Shown one piece after another: positions 10,357 to 20,020 of a stretch of DNA of 64,000 bases (within the stretch, counting starts at the first letter, position 1; each line of letters starts with the position of its first letter). Origin of the DNA: Streptomyces davaonensis JCM 4913 (GTDB lineage: Bacteria; Actinomycetota; Actinomycetes; Streptomycetales; Streptomycetaceae); assembly GCF_000349325.1 (NCBI RefSeq), contig NC_020504.1, positions 868,001 through 932,000 of the forward strand. Direction: 5' to 3'. A model generated the notes under the pieces. That model was not told the origin of the DNA, did not search any database, and saw only the letters and a program-made list of their open reading frames with translations. Made by a program: the position numbers and the translations under genes.

Positions 10357-11337
10357 GTGCTGCTGCTCGATCTTTCGACCGTGCCGCCGCGCGAGCGGCC
10401 GGAGGCGTTCCGTCATGCGCTGACGGACTCGTCGGTGCCCAACGACGTGTTCCACGAGGAGCCCGACACGGGCATGCACGCCCGGATGCACCTGTGGCGG
10501 GTGGGCGGCCTCGATCTGTTCGCCACCCGCAACTCCGGCTTCGAGGTACGGCGCACCGAGCGCCATGTGCACCACCACCGCAGTCACCCCGTGGTGTCCG
10601 TCTCGCTCCAGCCCGAGGGCGTCCACCGCGCCGAGGTCGGCGGTCGGCAACGGCTGCTCGGCGCCGACGACATCTGTGTCTTCCATGAGCTGTCGGTCCG
10701 CACCTACGGCTGGTCCGGGGACGGGACCTCGCACGCGATGCTGTTCGACATGAACCGTCTCGGCGTGCCGGTCGAGACGGTGGTACGGGCCTCGCAGCAC
10801 CTGTCCGCGAGCCCGATGCACGGACTCGTCCTCGACCATCTGCGGTCCGTGTTCCGCGACGCCGGACGCCTGGAGAACGACCCCGGCGCCGAGGCGCTCG
10901 GCACCGCCACGACCGAACTCGTCCGGGCGCTCCTGCTGTCCGCGGCCCACGCCGAGGACGCCGAACCGGTCCGCTCCGTCATGGACGACACCCTGCTCAC
11001 CCGGGTCATGGCCTACGCCCGCCGGCACCTCGCGGACCGCGCCCTGACGCCCGAGCGGATCGCGGCCGAGCACGCCATCTCGGTGCGCAGACTCTATCTC
11101 CTGCTCAGCGAGGCCGACGTCAGCCTGGAGCAGTGGCTGATCACCGAACGGCTCACGAAGGCACGGCAGATGCTGGGCTCACCGCGCTACGACCGGCTCA
11201 CCGTCGCCGCCCTCGCCGCCCGCTGCGGCTTCAGCAGCCCGAGCCACTTCACCCGCCGCTTCCAGGCGGCGTACGGGGTGACACCGAGCGAGTGGCGCCG
11301 GCACCGAGGCGAAGAGACGAGCGTCCCGGGCGCCTAG
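10357..11337 (+). CDS. AraC-family transcriptional regulator
   Basis: 326 residues. The N-terminal half (about 1-180) is the AraC-type ligand-binding domain seen in NphR-like actinobacterial regulators. The C-terminal half has two helix-turn-helix motifs: LTPERIAAEHAISVRRLYLLLSE and the signature VAALAARCGFSSPSHFTRRFQAAYGVTPSEWR. The GTG start at 10357 follows GTTGGGGGG, a usable ribosome site. It starts 31 bases after the lactonase gene and overlaps the convergent esterase gene by 4 bp. That esterase gene is the nearest candidate target. Confidence 0.88.
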   Translation: MLLLDLSTVPPRERPEAFRHALTDSSVPNDVFHEEPDTGMHARMHLWRVGGLDLFATRNSGFEVRRTERHVHHHRSHPVVSVSLQPEGVHRAEVGGRQRLLGADDICVFHELSVRTYGWSGDGTSHAMLFDMNRLGVPVETVVRASQHLSASPMHGLVLDHLRSVFRDAGRLENDPGAEALGTATTELVRALLLSAAHAEDAEPVRSVMDDTLLTRVMAYARRHLADRALTPERIAAEHAISVRRLYLLLSEADVSLEQWLITERLTKARQMLGSPRYDRLTVAALAARCGFSSPSHFTRRFQAAYGVTPSEWRRHRGEETSVPGA

Positions 11338-12287
11338 GCAGCGTGCAGCGCGGCGTGCAGGGTGTCCGTGACCTGGATGCGGGCCGCGCGGGAGGCCCCG
11401 GTGTCGCGCAGGAGGTCGAACAGGACGAACGCGTGGATCGTGCCGTGGTAGCGCACCGACACGACCGGGACGTCCGCGGCCCGCAGCCGCGCCGCGTACG
11501 CCTCACCCTCGTCGCGCAGCACATCGGCCTCGGCGGTGAGCACCAGCGCCGAGGGCAGTCCGCGCAGCCGGTCGACGTCCGCGCGCAGCGGCGAGACGGT
11601 GGCGTGGGCGCGGGTCTCGGGGTCCGGCGCGTACTGCTGCCAGTAGCCGCGCATGGCGGTACGGCTGAGGAAGTAGCCGTTGGCGAACCGGTGGTAGGAC
11701 GCGGTGTCCATGGCCGCGTCGGTCACCGGGCAGACCAGCACCTGGTGGCGAAGGTCAGGACCGCCGCGCTCCCGGGTGACGAGGGTGAGCGCGGCGGCCT
11801 GGTGAGCGCCCGCGCTGACCCCGACGACCGCCATCCGGCTCCCGTCGAGCCGCCACTCCCCGCCGTGGCGGGCGATCCAGCGGCTGACGGTGTACGCCCG
11901 CTCGACGGCCCCGGGGTGCCGGGCGTCCGCCGGCTGGTCGTACTCGGGGACGATCACGGCGGCGTCCGTGCCGAGCACCAGGTCGGCGAGGAGCCGCCGG
12001 TGCGCGTAGGCGTCGGTCAGCATCCAGCCGAGACCGTGCAGATAGAGCACCACCGGCAGGTCCTCGGCGCTGCCCGCGGGGCGCAGGATCCGCACCCGGA
12101 TCCGGCGGCCGCCGTGACCGGGCAGGGCCAGCCACTCCTCCTCGACGTCGGGCTCGTCGCCGCCGTCGCCGTTCCACAGGGCGGCCATGCGGTCCCGGGA
12201 GTCCGGCCAGGCGTGCCGCAGGACGAAGTCGCGCGCCGGCCGTTCCAGGACGGGTTCCGGCTCGGCGGCTGGAACGTGGTCTTCCAC
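11334..12287 (-). CDS. Alpha/beta hydrolase (HSL/GDXG-type esterase)
   Basis: 317 residues. The oxyanion loop is HGLGWM where the family usually has HGGG, and the nucleophile elbow is GVSAG instead of GDSAG. The acid is in TAEADVLRDEGEAYA and the base histidine in YHGTIHAF. It is a carboxylesterase/lipase-type enzyme with no signal peptide. It is clearly related to the esterase at 20021-20986: the segments around LRDEGEAYA, CPVTDAA and GYFL match almost word for word, so the two are probably paralogues. The neighbouring AraC genes may control it. Confidence 0.86.
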   Translation of the reverse strand: MEDHVPAAEPEPVLERPARDFVLRHAWPDSRDRMAALWNGDGGDEPDVEEEWLALPGHGGRRIRVRILRPAGSAEDLPVVLYLHGLGWMLTDAYAHRRLLADLVLGTDAAVIVPEYDQPADARHPGAVERAYTVSRWIARHGGEWRLDGSRMAVVGVSAGAHQAAALTLVTRERGGPDLRHQVLVCPVTDAAMDTASYHRFANGYFLSRTAMRGYWQQYAPDPETRAHATVSPLRADVDRLRGLPSALVLTAEADVLRDEGEAYAARLRAADVPVVSVRYHGTIHAFVLFDLLRDTGASRAARIQVTDTLHAALHAA

Positions 12288-12507
12288 CGGAACTCCTGCG
12301 CGCGTGGGGGGTCGGGCCGTTCACTCGGGGAGGGCCAGCCTAGAGGGCTCTGAGCGGCGGACGAGCGGGGTGCCGGTACCAATGCGTGCCGCTGCGTGCA
12401 CAGTTGGGCGGCCGCGGAGAGGGCAAGTGCAGTCATTTGACCTAATGCCTCCGCAGGCGCCCGGCACAGACTCATACCTCAGAGGCGTACGGCTGAAGGG
12501 GGCCCTC

Positions 12508-13413
12508 GTGAGCGCTCTGTCCGGGACGATCCCGGCGCCGGACCCGGAGGTGTCGGCCGCCCTGTCGGCGCGGGTCGTGGCGGCGGAAGGGGACCGCGTC
12601 GGCGAGTCGGTGACGCTGCATCACTTCGGCTATGTCCGCATGATCGCCTGCGGGGCCGGGCCACTGCGTATGACGGTGCGCGCGGGGGCCGAGGACGCGG
12701 TGGCGCTCGTGGTCCCGCGCGACGGCTCCGTGCGCCTGTCCCAGGACGGCCGCACGGTGTGCGTGGCGAGCGGGCAGTCGGCGCTGGTCGACCTCGGCAG
12801 GGCCTTCTGCCTGGAGCAGGAGGAGCGGGGTCGGGTGCTCTTCTTCCGGCTGCCCGGTCACGTGCTGCATGTCCCGGCAGCTGCGCTGCGGTCCGCCACG
12901 GCTCGCGTCCTGTCCTCGTCGGCGGACGCGTTGACGCTGGTGCTGCGGCACCTCGACGAGTCGGCCTCCGGTCTGCCCGCCGCGGTCGGCGAGCGGCTCG
13001 GGGGCATGGTCACGGATCTGGTGGCGGGGCTGGTCGAGGAGTCGGCCGAGGAGCCCGCGGGGGCCGGACAGCGGCAACTGAGGCTCTCCGTACGGGAGTA
13101 CGTCGAGCGGCATCTGGAAGACCTCGACCTCTCCGCGGAGCGCATCGCGCGGGCGCACTTCATCTCGGTGCGCTATCTGCACCGGCTGTTCGAGGGCGAG
13201 GACATCACCGTGGGGCGGCTGATCCAGCGGCTGCGCGTCGAACAGTGCGCGCGGGAGCTGGCCCGGCGGGGTCGGGTGAGCCCTTCGATCGCGGTGGTGG
13301 CGGCGCGTTGGGGCTTTCGCAGCCCGGCGCACTTCAGCCGGGCGTTCAAGGCGGTGCACGGCTGCTCCCCGCAGCAGTGGCGCCGCGCGGCCATGACCGA
13401 GGGCGCCGCCTGA
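12508..13413 (+). CDS. AraC-family transcriptional regulator
   Basis: 301 residues. An AraC-type sensor domain (about 1-190) is followed by the two helix-turn-helix motifs, LSAERIARAHFISVRYLHRLFE and the signature VVAARWGFRSPAHFSRAFKAVHGCSPQQWRR. The GTG at 12508 was chosen because GAAGGGGG lies at 12494-12501; the open frame extends further upstream but overlaps the divergent esterase's promoter. Its HTH is strikingly like that of the convergent neighbour at 13427-14236 (ISVRYLHRLFEG against ISIRYLHRLFEG), which suggests duplication. Confidence 0.86.
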   Translation: MSALSGTIPAPDPEVSAALSARVVAAEGDRVGESVTLHHFGYVRMIACGAGPLRMTVRAGAEDAVALVVPRDGSVRLSQDGRTVCVASGQSALVDLGRAFCLEQEERGRVLFFRLPGHVLHVPAAALRSATARVLSSSADALTLVLRHLDESASGLPAAVGERLGGMVTDLVAGLVEESAEEPAGAGQRQLRLSVREYVERHLEDLDLSAERIARAHFISVRYLHRLFEGEDITVGRLIQRLRVEQCARELARRGRVSPSIAVVAARWGFRSPAHFSRAFKAVHGCSPQQWRRAAMTEGAA

Positions 13414-13426
13414 CGCGCGACGGGCG

Positions 13427-14236
13427 TCACGGCCTGAACCGGCCGTCACGCCAGTCGCTCGGGGACATCCCGTAGGCGGCTCGGAAGCTGCGGCTGAAGT
13501 GGGTGGCGCTGGCGAAGCCCCAACGCCGGGCCACCGCCGACACCGTGAGGTCGCCGCGCCCCGGGCGGGCCAGCTCGCGCCGGGCCTCCTCCAGGCGGCG
13601 GTGCTGGATCCACCGGCCGATGGTGCTGTCCTGGCCCTCGAAGAGCCGGTGCAGATAGCGGATCGAGATGTGCTGTGCCGCGGCCACGCTCGCGGGTGTC
13701 AGATTCCGGTCCCACAGATGCGCGTCGACATGCGCCCGCACCCGCCCGACCAGCGCCGCACGGTCTCGCCCACCGTCATGCGGCCCGGGGTCGAGGTCCT
13801 CGGCGGCGGCCAGCAGGACGACCAACTCGGCGGCGCTGCTCGCCAGATGGAGGCCCGCCCGCTCGCTCCGCACCCCGGTCAGCTCCCGCAGGAGGGCGCC
13901 GAGCAACGGCGCCACGGGGCCTTCAGCGGACGGCGTACGACGGGTCAGCGCCCGGGTCCGACGGTCGCTGAGAGCCAAAGCGCGCCGCGGCAGCCGTACG
14001 AGTTGGAGGGTGAAGTCCTCCGACTCGTGCAAGGTGAAAGGGTCTTCGCAGACGAAGAGGTCACCGGGACCGCAGGCCTCGGGGGTGGCGCCGCGGACCA
14101 GGGTGGCGTGGCCGGCGGTGTGCAGGCCGAGCACGAGGTGGTGGGCGTCGGGGGTGTGGGTGAGGGTCTGGGCCGGTCCGTGCAGGGTGCTCACCCTCAG
14201 GAACCCGACGGTGCGGTGCTGGGGGGTCGGGGTCAT
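13427..14236 (-). CDS. AraC-family transcriptional regulator
   Basis: 269 residues. A cupin-like N-terminal domain (HHLVLGLHTAGHATLVRG, CGPGDLFVCEDPF) is followed by AraC helix-turn-helix motifs with ISIRYLHRLFEGQDSTIGRWI and the signature VARRWGFASATHFSRSFRAAYGMSPSDWR. It ends 13 bases from the similar AraC gene on the opposite strand and is divergent from the LAL gene at 14420, with a 183-base shared promoter region. It could control either neighbour or the flanking esterases. Confidence 0.87.
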   Translation of the reverse strand: MTPTPQHRTVGFLRVSTLHGPAQTLTHTPDAHHLVLGLHTAGHATLVRGATPEACGPGDLFVCEDPFTLHESEDFTLQLVRLPRRALALSDRRTRALTRRTPSAEGPVAPLLGALLRELTGVRSERAGLHLASSAAELVVLLAAAEDLDPGPHDGGRDRAALVGRVRAHVDAHLWDRNLTPASVAAAQHISIRYLHRLFEGQDSTIGRWIQHRRLEEARRELARPGRGDLTVSAVARRWGFASATHFSRSFRAAYGMSPSDWRDGRFRP

Positions 14237-14419
14237 CCGGCTCCTTCGTTCGCGCGGTCGCTCGGCTTCAGCTTGAAGGCTGCTCCGGTGCAGGTGAGAG
14301 GGGGTTCGGGCGGTTCTGCGGGCAGGGGCAACAGACGTGCAGGGTGGGGCAAGGGGCCGGTGTCACGGTGGTGCCCTGGGCGCGCGGATCGGTCGCGGCC
14401 GGTCGGCTGAGGAGCGGCC

Positions 14420-17167
14420 TTGGGGAACGCGCTGGGCGGGACGAAGGCGGTGCCGGACGGGGCGGTGCCGGCCGGGACGACGCTGGTCGGGCGGCGGCGC
14501 GAGCGGCTGCTGTTGGAGCGGGCCCTGGACAACGCCCGCTGCGGAGCGGGTGGTTCGGCGAGGGTGCTGCGCGGTGACGCGGGCATCGGGAAGACCGCGC
14601 TGCTCGACTGGACGGCGACCCACGCCGAGCACGCGGGCTTCACCGTGCTGCGGGCGGCGGGCGCGGAGTCGGAGTGCGGCATCGCCTTCGGCGTCCTGCG
14701 CCAGGTGCTGCGGCCGCTCCGGGGGAACTCCCGGGCACTGCCCGCACGGCAGCGCCTCGCGCTGGAACGGGCGCTCGGGCTACGGGACGGACTGCCGCCG
14801 GACGGCTTCACGGTCGGCGCGTCCGCGCTGGCCCTGCTCGCCGAGGAGACGCGCCGCCGTCCGGTGCTGGTCCTGGTCGACGATCTGCACTGGGTGGACC
14901 CCTCCAGTACGGCCGTCCTGGTCTTCCTGCACCAGCGGCTGGCGGCCCTGCGGTCGGTCATGGTGTGCGCGAGCCGGCCCGAGGGGCCCGCGCTGGAGGG
15001 CTGGCCCGCGCATCCGCTGGACGTGGCGGCGCTGTCCGGCGAGGACGCCCGCGCGCTGCTGCGGCGCTGGCATCCAGGGCTCGCCGAGTCCACGGCGGAG
15101 CGAGTCATGGTCGAGGCCGCGGGCAATCCGCTGGCGCTGGCCGAGTTGCCCGGCCAATTGGCGCACGAGCACCACCGGGGCATCGCCCCGCTGCCGGAGC
15201 GGCTGCCGCTGGGGCAGCGTCTGGAGGCACTCTTCGCCCGGCGGCTGCCCTCGCTGCCCGCCGAGGCGGACCGGCTGCTGCTGCTCACGGCGCTGGACGG
15301 CACCGGCGGCGCCGTCCGCGACCGCAGCGAACCCGCCCTCGCCCGGATCGAGGCCGCCGGGCTCGCGCACCTGGACGACACCGGGCGGCTGGTCTTCCGG
15401 CATCCGCTGGTGCGCAGCGCGGTGATCGCCTCGGCCTCGGAAACGGAACGGCGTGCCGCCCATCGAGCGCTGGCGGAGCGCCTGCGCCCGGACGACCCAC
15501 GTCGCCTCCTGCACGAGGCCTCCGCCGCCGAGGGCCCCGACGAGAGCCTCGCCGCCCGGCTCCAGCAGGCCGGAACCCGGATCGCGCTGCGCGGTGGTGA
15601 CGCGGAGGGCGCCCTCCTGCTGGACCGCGCGGCGACCCTGAGCGAAGACGCGGCCCACCGAGCGCGTCGGCTGACCTGGGCCGCGGTGATGTCGGCCCGG
15701 GGCGGGCGGCTGGCATACGCGGCGGAGCTGGTCAAGGAACTGCGGCGGGCACCGGTGCCCGAGGACGTCGCCCCGCTGTTCGCCTACACGGTGGTGTACG
15801 TCGACCAGAGCCACCACGTCGACTTCGCCTCCTCGTTCGAGCTGCTGCCCAAGGCGCTCGACGCGCTGACCGCCCCCGGCGCCCCCGCCTTCGGTGACCT
15901 CGTCGCGCAGATGGCCTTCAAGCTGCTGCTGGCCTCCGCGTACACGGGCGACCCCCGGGGCTGGCAGGCGCTCGAACAGCATCGGGAGCATCTCTCCCCC
16001 GCCGCCCGGCTGTGCCTGCGCGCCTGGGCGGAACCACCCCGCACGGCCCACGGAGCGGAGACCGAACTGCGCGCGCTGGTGGCCCGTACGACCGCCCAGG
16101 AGGAGGCCGGGAAGGCGTGGTTGCTGCTCTGGACGGCGACCGCCGTGGACGCGGCCGACGCCGATCTGCGCAGCCTCTTCGGCCAGGACCACGCCTACGC
16201 CACCCAGGGTTCCGTGGCGAAGGCCCGCTGCTATCAGGCGTTCCTGCGCGGCGACTGGGACATGGCCGAGGACTGTCTGCGCGAGGCGGCCATGGCCGAC
16301 GAACTCGGCTACCACTGCAACGCCTTGCTGTTCCGGCACTACCACGCCCACTTCCTGGCCGGTCGCGGCGACGAGCGGGGGCTGCGCGCCGTCCGGGCCC
16401 GGATCGAGCCGATGGCGTCGCGGGCGCGGATGCGGTTCGTGACCGACCATCTGGAGCGACTCGACGCACTCGTCGCGCTGGCCCACGGGCGGTACGAGGA
16501 GGCGTACGACCGGTTGCGCGCGCTGATGGCGCCGGGTGAACTGCCGGTCGGGCTGAGCTGGTTCCATCTGCCGTTCTTCGACTTCGTGGTGGCGAGCCTC
16601 GGCTGCGGTCGGCGGGCGGAGGCGCTCGCGCACGTCGCCGCCGGGCGTGCGGCCCGGATGGACGCGATCGGCGCGCACCACGCCTTCCTGCTGGCCGCGG
16701 CGACCGCGCTGGCGGCGGCCGACGAGGAGGCGGACGCGGCCTACGTTGCGGCCTGCGCCGTACCGGGCTCCGGTCAGTGGGTCTTCGACCTGGCGCGGCT
16801 GCGGCTTGCGCACGGTTCCCGGCTGCGTCGGCAGGGGCGCCACGCCGAGGCGGGCGAGCTGCTGCGGGCTGCCTCCCGTGTCTTCCGAGAGCTGCGGGCC
16901 GCTCCCTGGGTCGAGCAGTGCGAGGCCGAACTGCCGGCCTCGGACGGTCTGCTCACCGCTCAGGAGTTGCGCATCGCGCGGCTGGTCGCGACCGGGCTGA
17001 CGAACAGGGAGGTCGGCGCCGAGCTGCAGCTGTCCCCGCGGACGATCGCGGCCCATCTGTACCGGATCTTCCCCAAGCTCGGGATCACCTCGCGGGCGGC
17101 TCTGGCGCGCGCGCTTCCGGTGGGCGGCATTCCTGAAGTGCGCGGGCCACTCCGGCACGGGTCGTGA
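14420..17167 (+). CDS. Large LuxR-family (LAL) ATPase transcriptional regulator
   Basis: 915 residues. The N-terminal STAND-type ATPase shows Walker [13 protein letters not shown] (about residues 53-64) and Walker B VLVLVDDLHWVDPSS. A long helical TPR-like middle region follows. The C-terminal LuxR helix-turn-helix has LTAQELRIARLVATGLTNREVG and LSPRTIAAHLYRIFPKLGITSR. LAL proteins activate secondary-metabolite or catabolic genes after ligand and ATP binding. The TTG start at 14420 is supported by GAGGAG about 6 bases upstream. It converges on, and overlaps by 83 bp, a second LAL gene, so the two HTH-coding ends are partly antisense to each other. Confidence 0.9.
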   Translation: MGNALGGTKAVPDGAVPAGTTLVGRRRERLLLERALDNARCGAGGSARVLRGDAGIGKTALLDWTATHAEHAGFTVLRAAGAESECGIAFGVLRQVLRPLRGNSRALPARQRLALERALGLRDGLPPDGFTVGASALALLAEETRRRPVLVLVDDLHWVDPSSTAVLVFLHQRLAALRSVMVCASRPEGPALEGWPAHPLDVAALSGEDARALLRRWHPGLAESTAERVMVEAAGNPLALAELPGQLAHEHHRGIAPLPERLPLGQRLEALFARRLPSLPAEADRLLLLTALDGTGGAVRDRSEPALARIEAAGLAHLDDTGRLVFRHPLVRSAVIASASETERRAAHRALAERLRPDDPRRLLHEASAAEGPDESLAARLQQAGTRIALRGGDAEGALLLDRAATLSEDAAHRARRLTWAAVMSARGGRLAYAAELVKELRRAPVPEDVAPLFAYTVVYVDQSHHVDFASSFELLPKALDALTAPGAPAFGDLVAQMAFKLLLASAYTGDPRGWQALEQHREHLSPAARLCLRAWAEPPRTAHGAETELRALVARTTAQEEAGKAWLLLWTATAVDAADADLRSLFGQDHAYATQGSVAKARCYQAFLRGDWDMAEDCLREAAMADELGYHCNALLFRHYHAHFLAGRGDERGLRAVRARIEPMASRARMRFVTDHLERLDALVALAHGRYEEAYDRLRALMAPGELPVGLSWFHLPFFDFVVASLGCGRRAEALAHVAAGRAARMDAIGAHHAFLLAAATALAAADEEADAAYVAACAVPGSGQWVFDLARLRLAHGSRLRRQGRHAEAGELLRAASRVFRELRAAPWVEQCEAELPASDGLLTAQELRIARLVATGLTNREVGAELQLSPRTIAAHLYRIFPKLGITSRAALARALPVGGIPEVRGPLRHGS

Positions 17168-19784
17168 TGCCCAGCTTCGGATAGATCCGGTACAGGTGCG
17201 CGCCGATCGTGCGCGGGGACAGGCCGAGCCGCGCCCCTATTTGACGGTTCGTCAGTCCCTGGGCGGCCAGTTCGGCGATGCGCAGTTCCTGGGCCGAGAG
17301 GCGGGGGTCGTGCCGGGGAGACACCAAGTCCAGTTCTCGGGCGGCCTGTTCGGCCCAGGGTGTGGCGCCGAGGCGGGTGAAGGAGCGCAGGGCGTCCCGG
17401 AGGTGGGTGGCCGCCTGTTCGGGGCGGCCGTTTCGCCGTAGCCACTTGGCGTGGGAGAGGTGGGTGCGGGCCAGCGGGAAGGGCCAACTCCCGGCGCCCG
17501 GGAGGGCGTACACGGCCAGGTGTCTCTCGTCCGCCTCGACGTCCTTTGCCGCGAGCGCCTCGGCGACCGCCACCTGGAAGGCGTGATGGGGCGAGGCGTC
17601 GGCGACGCCCGCCGCCCTGGCCGCCCGCAAACGGCCCCGGGCCTCGGCGTGCCGTCCGGTGTCGACGGCGGCCTGCACCCGGTCGACCAGGGACAGGTGC
17701 GACCAGGCCGGGCCGATGGCCCGCGTGTGCTGCCAGGCATCCTCGGCGCGCCCGTGGCCGAGGGCGGCGAGCACCTTCAGGGCCTCAAAGCGCTCGGCGA
17801 CGAAGCGCAGATGACGTTCTCGGGCCCGGTTGCCGAGGACGGGCTCCAGTGCGGTGAGGGCGGTGAGGTCGCCGCGGGCCGCGTGGACCTCGGCCGTGTT
17901 CAGCAGGAACAGGGTCTCGTTGAGGGCGTGGCGGTAGACGGCGGAGGTCTCGGCTCCGGCGCGGGAGACGGTGAGCGCCTCCTCCCACCGGCCGTGCAGA
18001 AAGGCGTCGTGGGCACGGACGCTGTCGACCAGGGCCCGAGGGGCGTAGGCGTGACCGCGGGCGAGGGATCCGTCCAGCGCGTCGCGCTCGCCGCCGACGG
18101 CGTCCAGGCCGACGGCCGCCCACAGCAGCATCCAGGCCGCGGCCGTCTCCCGGTCCCGGGGCAGGCGCCCGACCGCTCGGGCGAGCCCTTCGTGCACGCC
18201 CCGGTACGGGCCGGTCCACGCCCGCAGACACAGCGCGGCCGGCTCACCGGGGTCCGTCGCGTGCCGTTCCACGGCGGCCCAGGCCCGCTGGTCGCCGGTG
18301 AGCACGGCGGCGAGCAGGAGCAGCACCAGCATGGCGTCCCGCAATCCGGCCGCCCGGCCCTCGTCCAGGGACCCGGGCAGCAACTCGACCGTGGGCATCG
18401 GGTCGCCGTGGAGCTGGAGGCGGGTGCAGGCGACGGCGAAGGCGTACGGGGCCGCGGGCTCCGGTCGTCCCGGCAGGGCCTCGGTCGCCGCGTCGGCCAC
18501 CAGGTCCGCCGCCAGGTTCAGGCGTCCGCCGATCGCGGCCAGGACGGCGGCGGCGACGAGGCGCGCGATCCGGTCGGCCGGGTCGGGACTGAGCCCGGCC
18601 GCCCTCGCCATCATCCGCGCCGCTGCCGCGCCCTCCCCTTGCCCGGCTGTTCTGTCGGCCTCCTGCTGGAGCTGGTCGGCCAGTTCGGCGTCGGTGCCGA
18701 CGGCGGCGGCCGCCCGGTGGACGATGCTCGCGGCGGGCAGGGCGTCCGCGAGGAGCCGGTGGGCGGCGCGGCGTTCGGCGGGGGTCGCGAGGTGGATCAG
18801 TCCGGCGGGGATCAACGGATGGCGGAAGTCCAGGCCGTCGCCCGCCGCGTCCAGGTGAGCCAGGCCGGAGGCCGTTACGTCGTCCACGATCCGCGGCCAA
18901 GGGGCTCGGGTGTCCCGGGTCGCCATGTCCCGCAGGGTGTCGGCGCGTTGGGCGGGCGGGCCGCCGAGTGCCGCCGCCAGCAGCAGGCGACGGGGCGCCT
19001 CCGGCAGGGCGCGCACCTGCTCCTCGTACAGCCGCCCGAGCCGTTCGCCGAGGGGGAGTTCGTCGAGGAGGCCGGTCCCTGGGCTCGCAAGGTAGGCGGG
19101 GTGATCGGTGGTCGCCCTGCGGATCTGTTCCGGCAGTTCGCGCAGGGCGAGGGGGGCGCCGCCGGACGCCCGCAGCACCCGGTCGCGTGCGCCCTCGGGG
19201 AGCCAGGGGTGGAGGGTACGCAGCAGCCGCTCGGCCTCGTCGTCCGGCAGCGGGGGCAAGTCGATCACGTCGTCAAGGGCGGGAGGTACGGCCTCCAGGT
19301 GCCGGGTGGCTCCGATGAGGACGACGGGGAGGGGGGCCAGCTGTGGCCGCAGTTCCCCGAAGACGGCGCGGCTCGCGGGGTCGGCCCACTGGAGGTCGTC
19401 CTGGAGGACGACGACGGGTCCGTGCCGGGTGAGCAGGACGAGGGTGGCGTCGGCCACGGCCGCGGGGCTCGGCGGGGTGCCGTCGCGCAGGCCCAACGCG
19501 GTTTCCAGGGCGTCCCGTTGTCCGCTCGGCAGGCCGGGGGTGGCGTCCAGCAGTGGCCAGAGCACCTGATGCAGGGCGGCGTACGGCAGTTCCGCCTCGG
19601 CCGCCGCGCCGGTCATCCGCAGCACCCTCAGTCCGGCGGCGAGGGCGGTCGTCTCGGCTTCCCGCAGCAGCGCGGTCCGTCCCATGCCGGGGGCGCCGCG
19701 CAGCAGCAGGGAGGTTCCGGTGGTGATGATGTCCGCCAGGGTCGCGCGGATCACCGCAGCCTGCTCCTCGCGTCCCGCGAGCAT
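17085..19784 (-). CDS. Large LuxR-family (LAL) ATPase transcriptional regulator
   Basis: About 899 residues, the same plan as its convergent neighbour: Walker A RGAPGMGRTALL (the usual GKT lysine is replaced by Arg in GMGRT), Walker B VVVLQDDLQWADPAS, a helical middle region, and a C-terminal LuxR HTH with LSAQELRIAELAAQGLTNRQIG and LSPRTIGAHLYRIYPKLGITTR. The changed Walker lysine may weaken ATP binding. The ATG at 19784 is inferred from LAL homologues; the frame is open to 19961. It is divergent from the esterase at 20021, the most likely target, across a 7-bp inverted repeat. Confidence 0.88.
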   Translation of the reverse strand: MLAGREEQAAVIRATLADIITTGTSLLLRGAPGMGRTALLREAETTALAAGLRVLRMTGAAAEAELPYAALHQVLWPLLDATPGLPSGQRDALETALGLRDGTPPSPAAVADATLVLLTRHGPVVVLQDDLQWADPASRAVFGELRPQLAPLPVVLIGATRHLEAVPPALDDVIDLPPLPDDEAERLLRTLHPWLPEGARDRVLRASGGAPLALRELPEQIRRATTDHPAYLASPGTGLLDELPLGERLGRLYEEQVRALPEAPRRLLLAAALGGPPAQRADTLRDMATRDTRAPWPRIVDDVTASGLAHLDAAGDGLDFRHPLIPAGLIHLATPAERRAAHRLLADALPAASIVHRAAAAVGTDAELADQLQQEADRTAGQGEGAAAARMMARAAGLSPDPADRIARLVAAAVLAAIGGRLNLAADLVADAATEALPGRPEPAAPYAFAVACTRLQLHGDPMPTVELLPGSLDEGRAAGLRDAMLVLLLLAAVLTGDQRAWAAVERHATDPGEPAALCLRAWTGPYRGVHEGLARAVGRLPRDRETAAAWMLLWAAVGLDAVGGERDALDGSLARGHAYAPRALVDSVRAHDAFLHGRWEEALTVSRAGAETSAVYRHALNETLFLLNTAEVHAARGDLTALTALEPVLGNRARERHLRFVAERFEALKVLAALGHGRAEDAWQHTRAIGPAWSHLSLVDRVQAAVDTGRHAEARGRLRAARAAGVADASPHHAFQVAVAEALAAKDVEADERHLAVYALPGAGSWPFPLARTHLSHAKWLRRNGRPEQAATHLRDALRSFTRLGATPWAEQAARELDLVSPRHDPRLSAQELRIAELAAQGLTNRQIGARLGLSPRTIGAHLYRIYPKLGITTRAGVARALQECRPPEARAPEPPAR

Positions 19785-19902
19785 GATTCCGTGGCCCCCG
19801 CCCTCCGTCCCTGGTGAGCGCGCCTGCCGAAGCCCGTCGGGACGCGTCCACGATACCCAGCGGTGGCCGGTCGGCCGAGGTCCGGGCAGGGTGGGGAGTC
19901 CA

Positions 19903-19928
19903 TGCACTGTCGGAAGGCCGCCAGTGCA
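19903..19928. promoter_or_regulatory. Inverted repeat in the LAL/esterase intergenic region
   Basis: TGCACTG (19903-19909) and CAGTGCA (19922-19928) are perfect inverted 7-mers whose starts are 19 bases apart, close to two helical turns, the spacing expected for a dimeric activator. A TAGCGT -10-like hexamer (19961-19966) lies between this repeat and the esterase start at 20021. The LAL protein encoded to the left is a natural candidate ligand for the site; that is inference. Confidence 0.4.
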
Positions 19929-20020
19929 CTGAGGGACAATCCGCGCCACCTCCCCATCCATAGCGTGGTGGCGTCCCGCCGGAGAGGCCGGCGTGGCCCT
20001 GCGAGACCCGGGAGTCAGAC

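Noticed and set aside
14780..17158. 792-codon minus-strand open frame opposite the first LAL gene
   Set aside because: Shadow frame of a clear LAL gene.
17451..19817. 788-codon plus-strand open frame opposite the second LAL gene
   Set aside because: Shadow frame; no recognisable domain, while the LAL on the other strand has Walker and LuxR motifs.
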